From VXPQ01 sp964608315 (GTDB taxonomy: Bacteria; Bacteroidota; Rhodothermia; Rhodothermales; VXPQ01), in NCBI GenBank assembly GCA_964608315.1, contig CAZSNF010000019.1, positions 1 through 64,000 on the forward strand: DNA of 64,000 bases. Direction: 5' to 3'. The notes beneath the pieces were generated by a model. That model made no database searches and was not told the origin of the DNA. It was given only the letters and a program-made list of their open reading frames with translations. Position numbers and translations under genes: made by a program. Every line of letters starts with the position of its first letter. Within the stretch, counting starts at the first letter, position 1. Of this stretch, positions 54,788-62,833 are shown piece after piece.

Positions 54788-57400
54788 ATGATGCTTGCCT
54801 TATTTTTTAATGCTTCCTCTTTTTTCCGCCGGTTGCTTGCCGCCATAGCGCTTGCCGCCGCAACCGCTTCCGCGCCGTCGATGGCGCAAGACGCCGGACA
54901 TGCGCCCGCCGCCAACGGGCGCACGCTGAACGTCGATTTCGAAACGGGAGACCTGACCGACTGGACCGCCGCAGGCAACGCCTTCGCAAACGAACCCGTC
55001 GAAGGCGATCCGTTCGCCTCGGGCGAAGCGGTTGTCGCGGAAATGATCCAGACCTTGCGGGAACGACGCAGGCAGGAGCCGGCGGCCTTGCGCAGCGGAC
55101 ACAAGGGCGCCCGGTGGGTCAGTTCCGGCGCGGCGCACGGACCGGCAAGCCTGGGTACGCTGACGTCTTCCCCATTCGAGGTTACGCATCCGTACGCAAG
55201 TTTTCTGATTTCCGGGGGCGCGCTGGAAAGCACCCGGGCGGAACTGGTCCGGCCCAGCGATGGGGCCGTCATTTTTTCGACGAGCGGCGACAACGACCTT
55301 ACCCTGCGGCCTGTCGTGACCGATCTGGAAGAGCATGTCGGCGAGACCATCTTCATACGTCTTGTGGACGAGGACACCGGCGGTTCCACGGCAGCGTACA
55401 TTCCCGAAAATGCGTACGCGCACATCAACTTCGACCACTTTCGTTTCCATGCGGAGCGGCCTTCCTTCGCGGATGAACTCGATCCTTCCGCTATTGCAAG
55501 GCTACCGGCCTGGGATCCGGTATTGCTGGAAGGAGGAAGCGCGCAGGAAGCCGCGCAGACGATGACCGTCCCGGACGGTTTCAGCGTACAGCTGGTCGCG
55601 GCGGAGCCGGATGTCGTCAATCCCATTGCGATGGCGCTCGACCACCGGGGACGCGTGTGGGTCGTCGAGGGGCTGACCTATCCGGTCCGGGCGCCGGAAG
55701 GCGAAGGCAAGGACCGGATTCTCATTTTCGAAGACACCGACGGGGACGGCGCATTCGACGTACGGAAAGTCTTCATGGAAGGGTTGAATCTGGTGAGCGG
55801 CCTGGAACTGGGTTTCGGTGGGGTATGGGTCGGAGCGGCCCCCTACCTGCTTTACATCCCTGTCGACGCATCCGGAGATCAGCCCGCAGGCCCTCCAGAG
55901 GTGCTACTGGACGGGTTCGGCTACCACGACACGCACGAAACCCTGAACTCCTTCATGTGGGGGCCGGATGGCTGGCTCTACGGTACGCACGGCGTGTTTA
56001 CTCACTCGAACGTGGGCAAACCGGGCGCGGAAGACGACGAACGCGAAAAACTCAATGCGGGCGTATGGCGGTATCACCCGACGCAGCGCATCTTCGAGGT
56101 GTTTGCGTACGGCACCAGCAATTCCTGGGGACTGGACTGGGATGCGCATGGGCAACTGTTCCTGACGGCCTGCGTCATTCCGCACTTGCATCACGTCATT
56201 CCCGGCGCCCGCATGATGCGGCAGGCCGGCGAACATTTCAATCCGTACGTGTACGACGACCTGGACCCGATCAGCGACCATGTGCACTGGGTGGGCAATC
56301 AGGGACCCCACGCGGGCAACCGGCGATCCGGCGTGGCGGGCGGCGGGCACGCCCATGCAGGCGCCATGATTTACCAGGGCGGCTCGTGGCCGACGACGTA
56401 CCATGGACGCATTTTCATGCATAATATCCACGGATTCCGGGCGAACACGGACATTCTCGAACGAAGCGGCTCCGGGTACGTGGGCCGGCACGGAGAGGAT
56501 TTTATGCTGACTCATGACAGCTGGTCCCAGATGCTGGACCTCGTATACGGCCCGGACGGGTCCGTGCATGTCATCGACTGGTACGACAAAAACCAGTGTC
56601 ATCACGGGAACCCCGAAAGCCACGACCACGAGACCGGACGCATCTACCGGATTTCGCACGAGAACGACGAGTGGATGCCAGTCGATCTGGAGCGGCTCTC
56701 TCCCCTGGAACTGGCCGAACTCCAGATGCACCCGAACGACTGGTATGTGCGGACGGCACGGCGCATCCTGCAGGACCGGGGATCGGACGAAGCCGTGCAC
56801 GAAGCGCTATGGACCCGGTTCGAGGAAAATCCGGACGAGACGCGGAAGCTGCGGGCACTCTGGGCGCTACATGTGACCGGCGGCCTTTCGGACGAGTCGC
56901 TGACCGGCCTGCTCGACCACGAAAACGAACACGTCCGGGCATGGGCGATCCATCTTCTGGCCGAAGACCGGGACGTGCCCGAAGAGGCGGCGCAGGCATT
57001 CACGCGGATGGCCGGGGAAGATTCTTCCGCCCTGGTCCGGCTCTACATCGCCAGCGCCCTCCAGCGCATGGCCCCCGAACGCAGATGGGAAGCGCTGGAG
57101 GCGCTTCTGCAGCGGACCGAAGACGTCGAGGATCAAAATATTCCCCTGATGACGTGGTATGCGCTGGAACCGCTGGTCCCCGCGGACATGGAGCGAGCCA
57201 TGGACCTGGCGCTTTCCGCCCGCTTGCCTCGCATATTGCCCTTCACCGTCAGCCGCATTGCGGCTACGGGCAGCGACGAAGCGCTCGCCTTGCTGTCGGA
57301 ATACCTTGGCGCGCTGGAGAATGCGGATCGGCAAGCCGTAATTCTTGAGGGGATCCGCGCGTGGACGGAACAGGCGGAAGGACAAGAAGAAGACCGCTGA
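54788..57400 (+). CDS. Propeller/HEAT putative membrane-bound dehydrogenase-type protein
   Basis: An 870-aa secreted protein (signal peptide ending APSMAQ). A jelly-roll-like N-terminal domain (about 45-225) comes first. Then a six-bladed propeller of the PVC-type dehydrogenase kind (about 260-640: GFSVQLVAAEPDVVNPIAMA, DHRGRVWVVEGLTYPV, LIFEDTDGDGAFD, SNSWGLDWDAHGQLF, MLDLVYGPDGSVHVIDWYDK) is followed by HEAT-like repeats to the end. Unlike the gene at 36218-39562 it lacks a CxxCH heme domain. The neighbouring cupredoxin with a related HEAT tail may replace it as electron carrier. The substrate is unknown. Confidence 0.85.
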   Translation: MMLALFFNASSFFRRLLAAIALAAATASAPSMAQDAGHAPAANGRTLNVDFETGDLTDWTAAGNAFANEPVEGDPFASGEAVVAEMIQTLRERRRQEPAALRSGHKGARWVSSGAAHGPASLGTLTSSPFEVTHPYASFLISGGALESTRAELVRPSDGAVIFSTSGDNDLTLRPVVTDLEEHVGETIFIRLVDEDTGGSTAAYIPENAYAHINFDHFRFHAERPSFADELDPSAIARLPAWDPVLLEGGSAQEAAQTMTVPDGFSVQLVAAEPDVVNPIAMALDHRGRVWVVEGLTYPVRAPEGEGKDRILIFEDTDGDGAFDVRKVFMEGLNLVSGLELGFGGVWVGAAPYLLYIPVDASGDQPAGPPEVLLDGFGYHDTHETLNSFMWGPDGWLYGTHGVFTHSNVGKPGAEDDEREKLNAGVWRYHPTQRIFEVFAYGTSNSWGLDWDAHGQLFLTACVIPHLHHVIPGARMMRQAGEHFNPYVYDDLDPISDHVHWVGNQGPHAGNRRSGVAGGGHAHAGAMIYQGGSWPTTYHGRIFMHNIHGFRANTDILERSGSGYVGRHGEDFMLTHDSWSQMLDLVYGPDGSVHVIDWYDKNQCHHGNPESHDHETGRIYRISHENDEWMPVDLERLSPLELAELQMHPNDWYVRTARRILQDRGSDEAVHEALWTRFEENPDETRKLRALWALHVTGGLSDESLTGLLDHENEHVRAWAIHLLAEDRDVPEEAAQAFTRMAGEDSSALVRLYIASALQRMAPERRWEALEALLQRTEDVEDQNIPLMTWYALEPLVPADMERAMDLALSARLPRILPFTVSRIAATGSDEALALLSEYLGALENADRQAVILEGIRAWTEQAEGQEEDR

Positions 57401-57408
57401 AAAAAAGC

Positions 57409-57440
57409 GTATCCTGTCCTATATTCAAGGATACTCTGAT
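57409..57440 (+). repeat. Hairpin with a MITE-1-like end in the PhyH leader
   Basis: GTATCCT (57409-57415) pairs with AGGATAC (57428-57434), and the second arm continues as GGATACTCTGATC, the family-1 end motif. It lies between the dehydrogenase stop and the PhyH start. Confidence 0.5.
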
Positions 57441-57495
57441 CTTCAGAACAATCCATTCATCGTTTTTCCTTCGCGCAACAACCTGTACGAGAATC

Positions 57496-58443
57496 ATGCG
57501 AGAAACCATGAAAGGCCCGGATCACGAGGGCAACCAGGCGCTTCTGGGCATTCAGCTAAAGGATATTGAAAAAACGCTTCCCCTCCGGGTGCTTTCCGAG
57601 GGAGACTGGGAGCACTGGACCACCTGGGGCTATGTGATCGTGCATGACGCAATTTCCCCCGACCATATCGAGCGTCTGAAGGCTTTTTTGTGGGAATTTC
57701 AGGAAATGGACCCCGACGACATGTCCACATGGAGCGCAACGGACCGGCGTGCGCACGGGATGGCGGAGCTCAACAACTCGGGCATGGTGGAGGTCTACAA
57801 TCATCAACTCCTGTGGGATACCCGGCAAACGCCCCGGGTATACGACGCCTATGTGGACATCTGGGATCGCGAGGATTTGTGGGTCACCATCGACCGGGCG
57901 AACCTGAACACGCCCAATCGGGACGGGCGGAAGTTCGGGGGCTTCATCCACTGGGATGTGGACACTTCACAGGATCCGTTGCCCGTGAACGTACAGGGGG
58001 TATTGTCCCTCGTAGATACGGACGCAGAGGTCGGCGGATTGCAATGCGTGCCGGAACTGTTCCGCACCTTTGACGAGTGGGTCAGGACGCAGCCGGCGGA
58101 CCGGGACCCGTTCCGGCCGGACACGACCGGATTCGAGATAAAGTTCATCCCGCTGCGCGCCGGGGACCTGATTATCTGGAATTCCCTGCAGGCGCACGGC
58201 ATTCGTCCGAATACGTCGAAGGATCGGGTGCGAATGGCGCAGTACGTCTCCATGTACCCGGCCAGCGAGGACAACGAGAATATCATCCGGCAGCGCATCC
58301 ATTCATGGCGCGAATGCGAACCGCCCAAGGGCGTCGCCTTCCCGGGCGATCCGCGCGAACTGGAAAAGAAGGCGTACGGACGCGCCGAACTGACCGACCT
58401 CGGCAAGCGGTTGCTGGGGCTGGAGCGTTGGAATGGGATATGA
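57496..58443 (+). CDS. Phytanoyl-CoA dioxygenase (PhyH) family Fe(II)/2-oxoglutarate oxygenase
   Basis: A 315-aa cytoplasmic oxygenase of the PhyH family. The facial triad is visible: HxD in GGFIHWDVD (His152, Asp154) and the distal His in LQAHGIRPNTSKDRVRMAQ, where the Arg that binds 2-oxoglutarate also lies. WGYVIVHDAISPDHIERL is the usual N-terminal strand-helix. The substrate is not predictable; marine homologues hydroxylate small metabolites. ATG at 57508 is an alternative start. It lies 95 bases after the dehydrogenase-like gene and may share its transcript. Confidence 0.86.
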   Translation: MRETMKGPDHEGNQALLGIQLKDIEKTLPLRVLSEGDWEHWTTWGYVIVHDAISPDHIERLKAFLWEFQEMDPDDMSTWSATDRRAHGMAELNNSGMVEVYNHQLLWDTRQTPRVYDAYVDIWDREDLWVTIDRANLNTPNRDGRKFGGFIHWDVDTSQDPLPVNVQGVLSLVDTDAEVGGLQCVPELFRTFDEWVRTQPADRDPFRPDTTGFEIKFIPLRAGDLIIWNSLQAHGIRPNTSKDRVRMAQYVSMYPASEDNENIIRQRIHSWRECEPPKGVAFPGDPRELEKKAYGRAELTDLGKRLLGLERWNGI

Positions 58444-58501
58444 GGAAGCGTTGCCTTTCTTTCGGACTTCTTTTTCACCAGATCCGCAGAGAAGTATACC
58501 C

Positions 58502-60382
58502 GTGACGACCGCAACCGTCAAAACGCACACAGAAATTCGCGCAGACAAACACGCTGCTCCGTTTTCAATACGGGCTTTGTTGTTCCTGTTTGCGTCTACG
58601 GTTTTGACAGGCACGGCTACTGCACAGCAGCCGGCCCAGGCCGTCATCGCCGGGGAACAGATGCTGTATCACCCGATCAGCCTCACGTTCGAGGGCCCGG
58701 AATCTTCCGAAACCGGTACGCCGAACCCGTTCCGCGACTACCGGCTGAACGTAACGTTTCGGCATGAGGAAACGGGGGACCAACTCGTCGCGCCGGGCTA
58801 CTTCGCCGCCGACGGCAACGCCGCAGACACCGGAGCCGATTCGGGAAACCGGTGGCGCGCGCATTTCACGCCCCACCGGACCGGAACATGGTCCTGGAAA
58901 GCTTCCTTCCGAACGGGAACCGACGTAGCGATCCGCCTGGACCCGCTGGCCGGCGAGCCTGTATTCTTTGACGGCGCGCAGGGCGGCCTTTCCGTATCCG
59001 GGACCGACAAGACCGGGCGGGACTTCCGGGGCAAGGGCATGCTGCGCTATGTGGAAGAGCATTATCTCCGCTTCGACGACGGATCCCGGTTCGTGAAAGG
59101 AGGCGCCGACAGCCCGGAAACCCTGCTGGCTTACGAGGATTTCGACGGAACGTCCGTTCATGCGGGCGACGTTCCGCTCAAAACCTGGGAAGCGCACATC
59201 GGGGACTGGAACGCGGGAAACCCTTCCTGGCAAAACGGCAAGGGCAAGGGACTCGTCGGTGCACTGAATTATCTTGCTTCGGAGGGCCTGAACGCCGTTT
59301 CGTTCCTTACGATGAACGTCGAGGGAGACGGCAAAAATGTGTGGCCGTGGATCCGGCGCGACGCCCGCGACCGCTACGATGTCTCAAAACTCGCGCAGTG
59401 GGAGCGCGTGTTCGCCCACGCCGACAGCCTGGGCCTCTACCTGCATTTCAAGACACAGGAAACGGAAAACGACCTCTTGCTGGACGGCGGCGAACTGGGC
59501 CCGGAGCGCAAACTGTATTACCGGGAACTGGCGGCGCGTTTCGGGCACCACCTTGCCCTGAACTGGAATCTGGGCGAGGAAAACGACATCTGGGAAGAAC
59601 TCGACGATCCGCAGCAACACCGCATCCGGTCGTATGTGGAGTATATCCGCACGCTGGACCCGTACGACCACCCGGTCGTGATACACACCTACCCGGACCA
59701 GCACACAGAAGTGTACACGCCTTTGCTGGGCGCTTCGTCCGAACTGGCGGGCATTTCCCTGCAAACGCACTGGAACCGGGTGCATGAGCATACCCTGTTG
59801 TGGCGGCGCGCCTCAGCGGCGGCGGGCAAAAAATGGGTGATCGCCAACGACGAACAGGGCGACTGGCAAATCGGCGTCATGCCGGACGGCCCGGAAAACA
59901 ACCACGGCGACATCCGGCGGCGCACCATCTGGGGGCACCTTATGGCCGGAGGAGCCGGGCTGGAGTTTTATTTCGGCTACCAGCACCCGCATAACGACCT
60001 GAACCTGGAGGATTTCCGGAGCCGGGACCGGTTCTGGGACTATATGCGCCACGCCCTGCATTTCTTCGATACCTGGCTGCCCTACTGGGAAATGGGGCCG
60101 GACGACGGCCTTGCTCCCGGCGACCGATACGTGCTGGCGAAGCCGGGAGAAATGTATGCGGCGTATGTGCCGGAGGCATCGCCGGATGACGAGGGCCTAT
60201 CCCTTCAGGTACTCCCGGGAAGCTACTCCGTGCACTGGTACGACCCGGTGGAAGGCGGTGCACTGCAAACCGGCAGCGTGGAGCATGTAGCGGGGGAAGG
60301 CGCCGTGTCGATCGGGGCGCCGCCGCCCGGACCGGACGGCAAGGATTGGGTGGCGCTGGTGCGGGCGGAAGAAAACGAATAA
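58502..60382 (+). CDS. DUF5060-type secreted glycoside hydrolase-like protein
   Basis: About 626 aa from the GTG at 58502, chosen because it puts a normal n-region before the signal peptide (RALLFLFASTVLTGTATAQ); the ATG at 58433 overlaps PhyH and adds 23 residues. The N-terminal DUF5060 beta domain (LTFEGPESSET, RWRAHFTPHRTGTWSWKASF) precedes a TIM-barrel glycosidase-like domain (FVKGGADSPETLLAYEDFDG, LNWNLGEENDIWEEL with likely acid Glu, VIANDEQGDWQIGV). The C-terminal beta domain is of the collagen-binding-2 type (ALHFFDTWLPYWEMGP, YVLAKPGEMYAAYVP). The specific glycan is unknown. Confidence 0.85.
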   Translation: MTTATVKTHTEIRADKHAAPFSIRALLFLFASTVLTGTATAQQPAQAVIAGEQMLYHPISLTFEGPESSETGTPNPFRDYRLNVTFRHEETGDQLVAPGYFAADGNAADTGADSGNRWRAHFTPHRTGTWSWKASFRTGTDVAIRLDPLAGEPVFFDGAQGGLSVSGTDKTGRDFRGKGMLRYVEEHYLRFDDGSRFVKGGADSPETLLAYEDFDGTSVHAGDVPLKTWEAHIGDWNAGNPSWQNGKGKGLVGALNYLASEGLNAVSFLTMNVEGDGKNVWPWIRRDARDRYDVSKLAQWERVFAHADSLGLYLHFKTQETENDLLLDGGELGPERKLYYRELAARFGHHLALNWNLGEENDIWEELDDPQQHRIRSYVEYIRTLDPYDHPVVIHTYPDQHTEVYTPLLGASSELAGISLQTHWNRVHEHTLLWRRASAAAGKKWVIANDEQGDWQIGVMPDGPENNHGDIRRRTIWGHLMAGGAGLEFYFGYQHPHNDLNLEDFRSRDRFWDYMRHALHFFDTWLPYWEMGPDDGLAPGDRYVLAKPGEMYAAYVPEASPDDEGLSLQVLPGSYSVHWYDPVEGGALQTGSVEHVAGEGAVSIGAPPPGPDGKDWVALVRAEENE

Positions 60383-60400
60383 ACGAAGAAGCCCCGGTGG

Positions 60401-60419
60401 CCGCCCTCTTTTTGGGCGG
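60401..60419 (+). terminator. Hairpin after the DUF5060 gene
   Basis: CCGCCC, a seven-base T-rich loop and GGGCGG, 19 bases after the stop codon. There is no T tract after the stem, so it is a weak candidate. Confidence 0.4.
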
Positions 60420-60470
60420 ACTGTCGGATAAATACTAAACCACTTCAAGGGGGAATTACTTGGCCTCCGT

Positions 60471-61199
60471 ATGGCAGAATCTTCCCTCCGCTCAGCGCAT
60501 GGCCAAATCCGTTTTCTGAGTCGGTATTTTCTTGATCCCAATGAAAATCTCGTTCACGGAACCGAGATATTCGCAGGATACCTGGAAGACAAGGCTTTTG
60601 TAAAAGAAGTGGAACAAGCCGGTGCAGACCGGGATTTCTTTACATTTCAATTTGTCGATGAGGCGATTCGCTCGGAATTTCCCGGTCAGGCATCCTCCAT
60701 TCTGAAAGCATACACTCGCATGCTTGCCTTCGACGCCATCGTGGGCAATAACGACCGGCACCATTACAATTGGGGCATCGTAGTGCACCGGCGTCCTGAT
60801 CATACGCCATACTTCTCGCCGATTTACGACAGCGCCCGCGGACTTTTCTGGAACGCTCCAGAGAAAAAATTGCAAAGCATCGAACAGTATCCAGACCCGA
60901 AACGATTGCCAACATATCTTGACGGATACATAAGAAGATCGAAACCGAAAACCGGCTGGGAACGAGAAAAAAATCTCAATCATATATCCCTGATCAGGAA
61001 TATCTACCATGCTTATCCTGATTTCCGTCCAATGTTGGCGAATCTTTGCCGCCCTGAACTCGTACAAAGGGTGCGGACTGTACTCGATAGCGAATTCAGT
61101 CCACTCATGAGCACCTTGCGCCGGAAAATGATCCTGCGTTGCCTGCAAAGACGCCTGGAATTGCTATCCGAAACCCTGCAAACCGGAGACGTCCCATGA
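60471..61199 (+). CDS. HipA-like Ser/Thr kinase, C-lobe only (HipT-like)
   Basis: A 242-aa protein with the catalytic half of HipA kinases. The catalytic loop is AIVGNNDRHHYNWGI (Asp95, Asn100) and the metal-binding Asp is in SPIYDSARGLF (Asp120). The N-terminal part (IRFLSRYFLDPNENLVHG) corresponds to the hinge region. The N-lobe with its ATP-binding lysine, about 100 residues, is absent. The frame is closed by a stop 42 bases upstream with no alternative start. So it is either 5'-truncated or a compact variant. It overlaps the HipS-like gene by ATGA. HipA-family kinases phosphorylate tRNA synthetases (HipA GltX, HipT TrpS) and cause growth arrest. Confidence 0.76.
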   Translation: MAESSLRSAHGQIRFLSRYFLDPNENLVHGTEIFAGYLEDKAFVKEVEQAGADRDFFTFQFVDEAIRSEFPGQASSILKAYTRMLAFDAIVGNNDRHHYNWGIVVHRRPDHTPYFSPIYDSARGLFWNAPEKKLQSIEQYPDPKRLPTYLDGYIRRSKPKTGWEREKNLNHISLIRNIYHAYPDFRPMLANLCRPELVQRVRTVLDSEFSPLMSTLRRKMILRCLQRRLELLSETLQTGDVP

Positions 61200-61618
61200 T
61201 TGAGCACCTGAAGAAAATCCTGTCAGGGGAAGGGGGACGCGAGTACGTTCAGCCCCCAAAGGAGGAAAAAGCCGACTTCCTGTTACGGTACGACGATATG
61301 GAAGTGGGACGCCTGTCTCTCCGTGAGGGAATGTGGCACTTCGAATACACGGAGGATTTCCAACGGCAAACGAATATCCGTCCCATCGTAAACTTTCCTA
61401 TCCTCGACAAGCATTACGAATCCGACACGTTGTGGCCGTTTTTCGTAATCCGCATCCCGGGCCTGAAGCAGCCAGCGGTCCAGCGCGAGATCAAGAAAAA
61501 CAAACTTGACGAACGCAATGAGGCTCAACTCCTCAGGCACTTTGGTAAAAAGTCCATCGCCAACCCTTTCATCCTGATTCCGCAGGATGAAGCCCTGCCC
61601 CCCGCAACCGTCTCTTAG
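61196..61618 (+). CDS. HipS-like protein (HipA N-terminal subdomain as a separate chain)
   Basis: A 140-aa protein matching the N-subdomain-1 of HipA: FLLRYDDMEVGRLSLREGMWHFEY, RPIVNFPILDKHYESDTLWPFF and IRIPGLKQPAVQREIK. In E. coli HipBST this subdomain is the separate antitoxin HipS. Here it follows the kinase, whereas hipBST has the order B-S-T, and no HipB-type repressor is visible. Its stop codon overlaps that of the convergent AlbA_2 gene. The most likely role is control of the adjacent kinase. Confidence 0.75.
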   Translation: MIEHLKKILSGEGGREYVQPPKEEKADFLLRYDDMEVGRLSLREGMWHFEYTEDFQRQTNIRPIVNFPILDKHYESDTLWPFFVIRIPGLKQPAVQREIKKNKLDERNEAQLLRHFGKKSIANPFILIPQDEALPPATVS

Positions 61619-62823
61619 CAAGGGGATCGCCTTTCCGGGCGATCCGCACGGACCGGATCAAGGCGAAAGGTCACTCGAACGTGCGTCGGCTCGGCCATGA
61701 TCTCGGGTTCCGTTCCATTGAACTCGCGCATGGCGCGCCGCATCACCAGCCAGCCTCGGCCGCGCTGCTCCATGAATCTTTTTGCAACCATATAATTCGC
61801 CATGAGTTCGTTTCGCGATCTCGGATGCGCCCCGGCGCGTACACTCTCTACGCTCACATGATTGGGTAATCCACCCGGGCTTGTTACATCGACACGATCA
61901 GAAAAAACTTCAAGAAGTATTTTTGAACCGGTGATCGCATAGTCCCTATGAATTACCGCATTGACCAATGCTTCTCGAAGGATTTGTTCCGGCAAAAGCG
62001 CACGATCTTCCCGGGTAATATCTCTATACAATTCAAATCGTCCCAAGCCCAGGAACCATCCAACCCCTTTCCTTACCTGTTCGTCAAGGGTTCCTCGAGC
62101 ATCTGCGACTTGCAATGCCCTATCAGAACGATCATTGCCTTCGTAGGCAACACAATCTATTCGAAAATTGCCCGTTTGCGGATACATTTGTGGTTCCTTG
62201 CCAAAAGCCAAAACACCGTATAGCGTCGGATGTAATATTCCTCCCAATTCCACTAAAACCCCCCTGTTTTTAAGATCATCCATCTTGCTTGGCTGAGGCC
62301 CCTCGTCTGTTTGAAAGCCCAGCGCCTGCAAATATTCACGGAAACCTTGCAAATCAATATGCCTTGACGTTGCAGGCTGAATCGCTCGTTCCTCCGTCAG
62401 AATGTAACCAAATATGTTGTAGAGTTCCTGTAATTCACTCGGTGACGGTTCGACACTACTGCGTTCGCGTCGCACCCATACCCGTCCATCATAACGCAAG
62501 GGTTCGAAACCACGCTGTCGAGGAACTTCGATCCAGTGCACCCATCCTTTCGGGTCCTTATGACAACCGGTTCGCGCGGAGACAGGCGCGCTGCAACCAG
62601 TATGAAGAAACGAAGTCAAACGCTCCCGCACCTTTTCAACATCCTCCTTTACACCTACGATTTTCTGGGCATCATCGACACCGAGAATGAGGACGCCGCC
62701 ATCGGAGTTTGCGAAGGCGCATATCGCCTTGCCGACCGCCGATAAATCGCCAAGCCCGCGTTTGAATTCGGTCGATTGACTTTCGCCTATCTGAATCCGT
62801 GTGAGAATCTCGATCCATTCCAT
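61615..62823 (-). CDS. AlbA_2/Schlafen-domain ATP-binding protein
   Basis: A 402-aa protein starting at ATG 62823, seven bases after a GAGGG site. The N-terminal AlbA_2 (divergent AAA-4/Schlafen-like) domain has IQIGESQSTEFKRGLGD and AICAFANSDGGVLILGVDD. The C-terminal half has the GHKL-type ATPase segment EALVNAVIHRDYAITGSKI, FSDRVDVTSPGGLP and RGRGWLVMRRAMREF. These proteins are often labelled RecG-related or transcriptional regulators and occur in defence islands. The start is 11 bases after the stop of the TrlF-like ATPase gene, so the two form an operon. Confidence 0.85.
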   Translation of the reverse strand: MEWIEILTRIQIGESQSTEFKRGLGDLSAVGKAICAFANSDGGVLILGVDDAQKIVGVKEDVEKVRERLTSFLHTGCSAPVSARTGCHKDPKGWVHWIEVPRQRGFEPLRYDGRVWVRRERSSVEPSPSELQELYNIFGYILTEERAIQPATSRHIDLQGFREYLQALGFQTDEGPQPSKMDDLKNRGVLVELGGILHPTLYGVLAFGKEPQMYPQTGNFRIDCVAYEGNDRSDRALQVADARGTLDEQVRKGVGWFLGLGRFELYRDITREDRALLPEQILREALVNAVIHRDYAITGSKILLEVFSDRVDVTSPGGLPNHVSVESVRAGAHPRSRNELMANYMVAKRFMEQRGRGWLVMRRAMREFNGTEPEIMAEPTHVRVTFRLDPVRADRPERRSPC

Positions 62824-62833
62824 AACATTACCC

